Source of the DNA: Lachnospiraceae bacterium UBA4316
Lineage (GTDB): Bacteria; Bacillota; Clostridia; Lachnospirales; Lachnospiraceae
Assembly (NCBI GenBank): GCA_002394535.1
Contig: DGUG01000059.1
Coordinates: 1-17,770 of the forward strand
Length of the DNA stretch: 17,770 nucleotides
Reading direction: 5' to 3'
Positions 17,429 through 17,770 of this stretch are shown piece after piece. A program made the position numbers and the translations under genes. The stretch's first letter is position 1, and every line of letters starts with the position of its first letter. Under the pieces are notes generated by a model. It saw only the letters and a list, made by a program, of their open reading frames with translations, was not told where the DNA came from and made no database searches.

Positions 17429-17469
17429 AAAGGCGCTTTGGACGCAAGTCCGAGGCGCCTTTTTCTTTT
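17429..17469 (+). terminator. Intrinsic terminator-like hairpin between purF and the glutamine synthetase gene (possible attenuator)
   Basis: The arms 17429-17443 and 17448-17462 pair without interruption over 15 bp (two G-U pairs), capped by a GCAA tetraloop, and are followed by TTTTTCTTTT (17460-17469). This is a textbook intrinsic terminator. It lies 78 bases after the purF stop but also just after a strong promoter, so transcripts of the next gene must pass through it. It shares its outer stem and both flanking 12-base blocks with the carA leader hairpin at 11576-11610. Confidence 0.8.
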
Positions 17470-17490
17470 GCCGAGGCACAAGGATCAAAT

Positions 17491-17519
17491 GGCTTTCGGA
17501 GATCGCGAATCCGACAGCC
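17491..17519 (+). promoter_or_regulatory. Second leader hairpin before the glutamine synthetase gene
   Basis: GGCT/AGCC and TCGGA/TCCGA form a nine-pair stem with one T-C mismatch and a nine-base loop (17501-17509). It has no T-run, so it is not a terminator. The left arm could instead pair with TCCGAGG (17449-17455) in the 3' arm of the terminator hairpin, which would disrupt that hairpin. The alternative pairing is my inference. Confidence 0.4.
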
Positions 17520-17546
17520 GCAAGAAAAGAAGGAGGACAAAATATT

Positions 17547-17770
17547 ATGGAACAATCAATCCCTGAACTTTTCGGAAGCCTTGTATTTTCAGATAAGATC
17601 ATGAGAGAAAAGCTTCCGAAGGACATGTACAAAGCACTGAGGAAGACAATAGATAATAATACGCACTTAGAGCTTGACGTTGCCAATGCTGTAGCCGTTG
17701 CCATGAAGGAGTGGGCGGTGGAGATGGGAGCAACACACTTTACCCACTGGTTTCAGCCGATGACAGGCTA
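17547..17770 (+). CDS. glnN: Type III glutamine synthetase, 3'-truncated by the window edge
   Basis: Only the first 74 codons are present. Glutamine synthetase makes glutamine from glutamate, ammonia and ATP. The visible part matches the N-terminus of the GSIII group (GlnN): MEQSIPELFGSLVFSDKIM, then MREKLPKDMYKALRKTI, then ANAVAVAMKEWAVEMGATHFTHWFQPMTG, the last stretch being highly characteristic of that group. GSIII enzymes are large (about 700 residues), so roughly 90% lies beyond the right edge. AGGAGG at 17531-17536 is a strong ribosome binding site. The gene follows two glutamine-consuming amidotransferase genes and has a leader with two hairpins, suggesting nitrogen-dependent control. 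Confidence 0.92.
   Translation, partial: MEQSIPELFGSLVFSDKIMREKLPKDMYKALRKTIDNNTHLELDVANAVAVAMKEWAVEMGATHFTHWFQPMTG

Noticed and set aside
1..17770. CRISPR arrays, tRNA/rRNA genes, insertion sequences or attachment sites
   Set aside because: No regularly spaced repeats, cloverleaf sequences, transposase motifs or terminal repeats were seen on reading both strands.

Overview
The window looks like a chromosomal stretch from a low-to-mid GC Gram-positive anaerobe of the Clostridia, most likely a Lachnospiraceae (Butyrivibrio-like) species. The grounds are strong purine-rich Shine-Dalgarno sites, frequent AGA/AGG/ATA codons, a 4Fe-4S-type PurF with a short propeptide, a type III glutamine synthetase, and an ECF sigma factor of the type common in that family. 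This placement is inferred from sequence style and is not proven. Every gene is on the + strand.

Layout: (1) 1-339 is the 3' end of sfsA. (2) 566-8202 is a tightly packed three-gene signalling operon with no gaps between genes. It encodes a cytoplasmic REC-GGDEF-(degenerate GGDEF)-(degenerate REC)-HD-GYP protein; a six-TM hybrid histidine kinase with a pseudo-receiver, a receiver and an Hpt domain; and a second six-TM hybrid histidine kinase whose C-terminus is a complete DegV (fatty-acid-binding, FakB-like) domain. (3) 8321-11499 is a vWA-domain (YfbK-type) lipoprotein, an ECF sigma factor and a single-pass, cysteine-free putative anti-sigma protein. An ECF-type promoter (CGAAAC-N16-CGTC) lies just upstream and suggests autoregulation. 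(4) 11647-17351 is carA-carB-purF, in which CarA and PurF are glutamine amidotransferases feeding pyrimidine/arginine and purine synthesis. (5) 17547-17770 is the start of a type III glutamine synthetase gene. The leaders of carA and of the glutamine synthetase gene each carry a sigma-A-like promoter followed within about 15 bases by a near-identical terminator hairpin (AAAGGCGC...GCGCCTTTTT).

The most interesting element is the signalling operon. The DegV domain is covalently joined to a kinase-receiver module, and it appears to lack two residues conserved in canonical FakB-type proteins. The operon encodes no DNA-binding output, and its only recognisable effector makes or breaks cyclic di-GMP. 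A reasonable hypothesis is a lipid-responsive phosphorelay: DegV-kinase, then the Hpt of the neighbouring kinase, then the REC of the GGDEF/HD-GYP protein. The second point is the pair of matching leader hairpins in front of glutamine-using (carA) and glutamine-making (GSIII) genes, which suggests shared attenuation, although ordinary terminators of the upstream operons remain possible.
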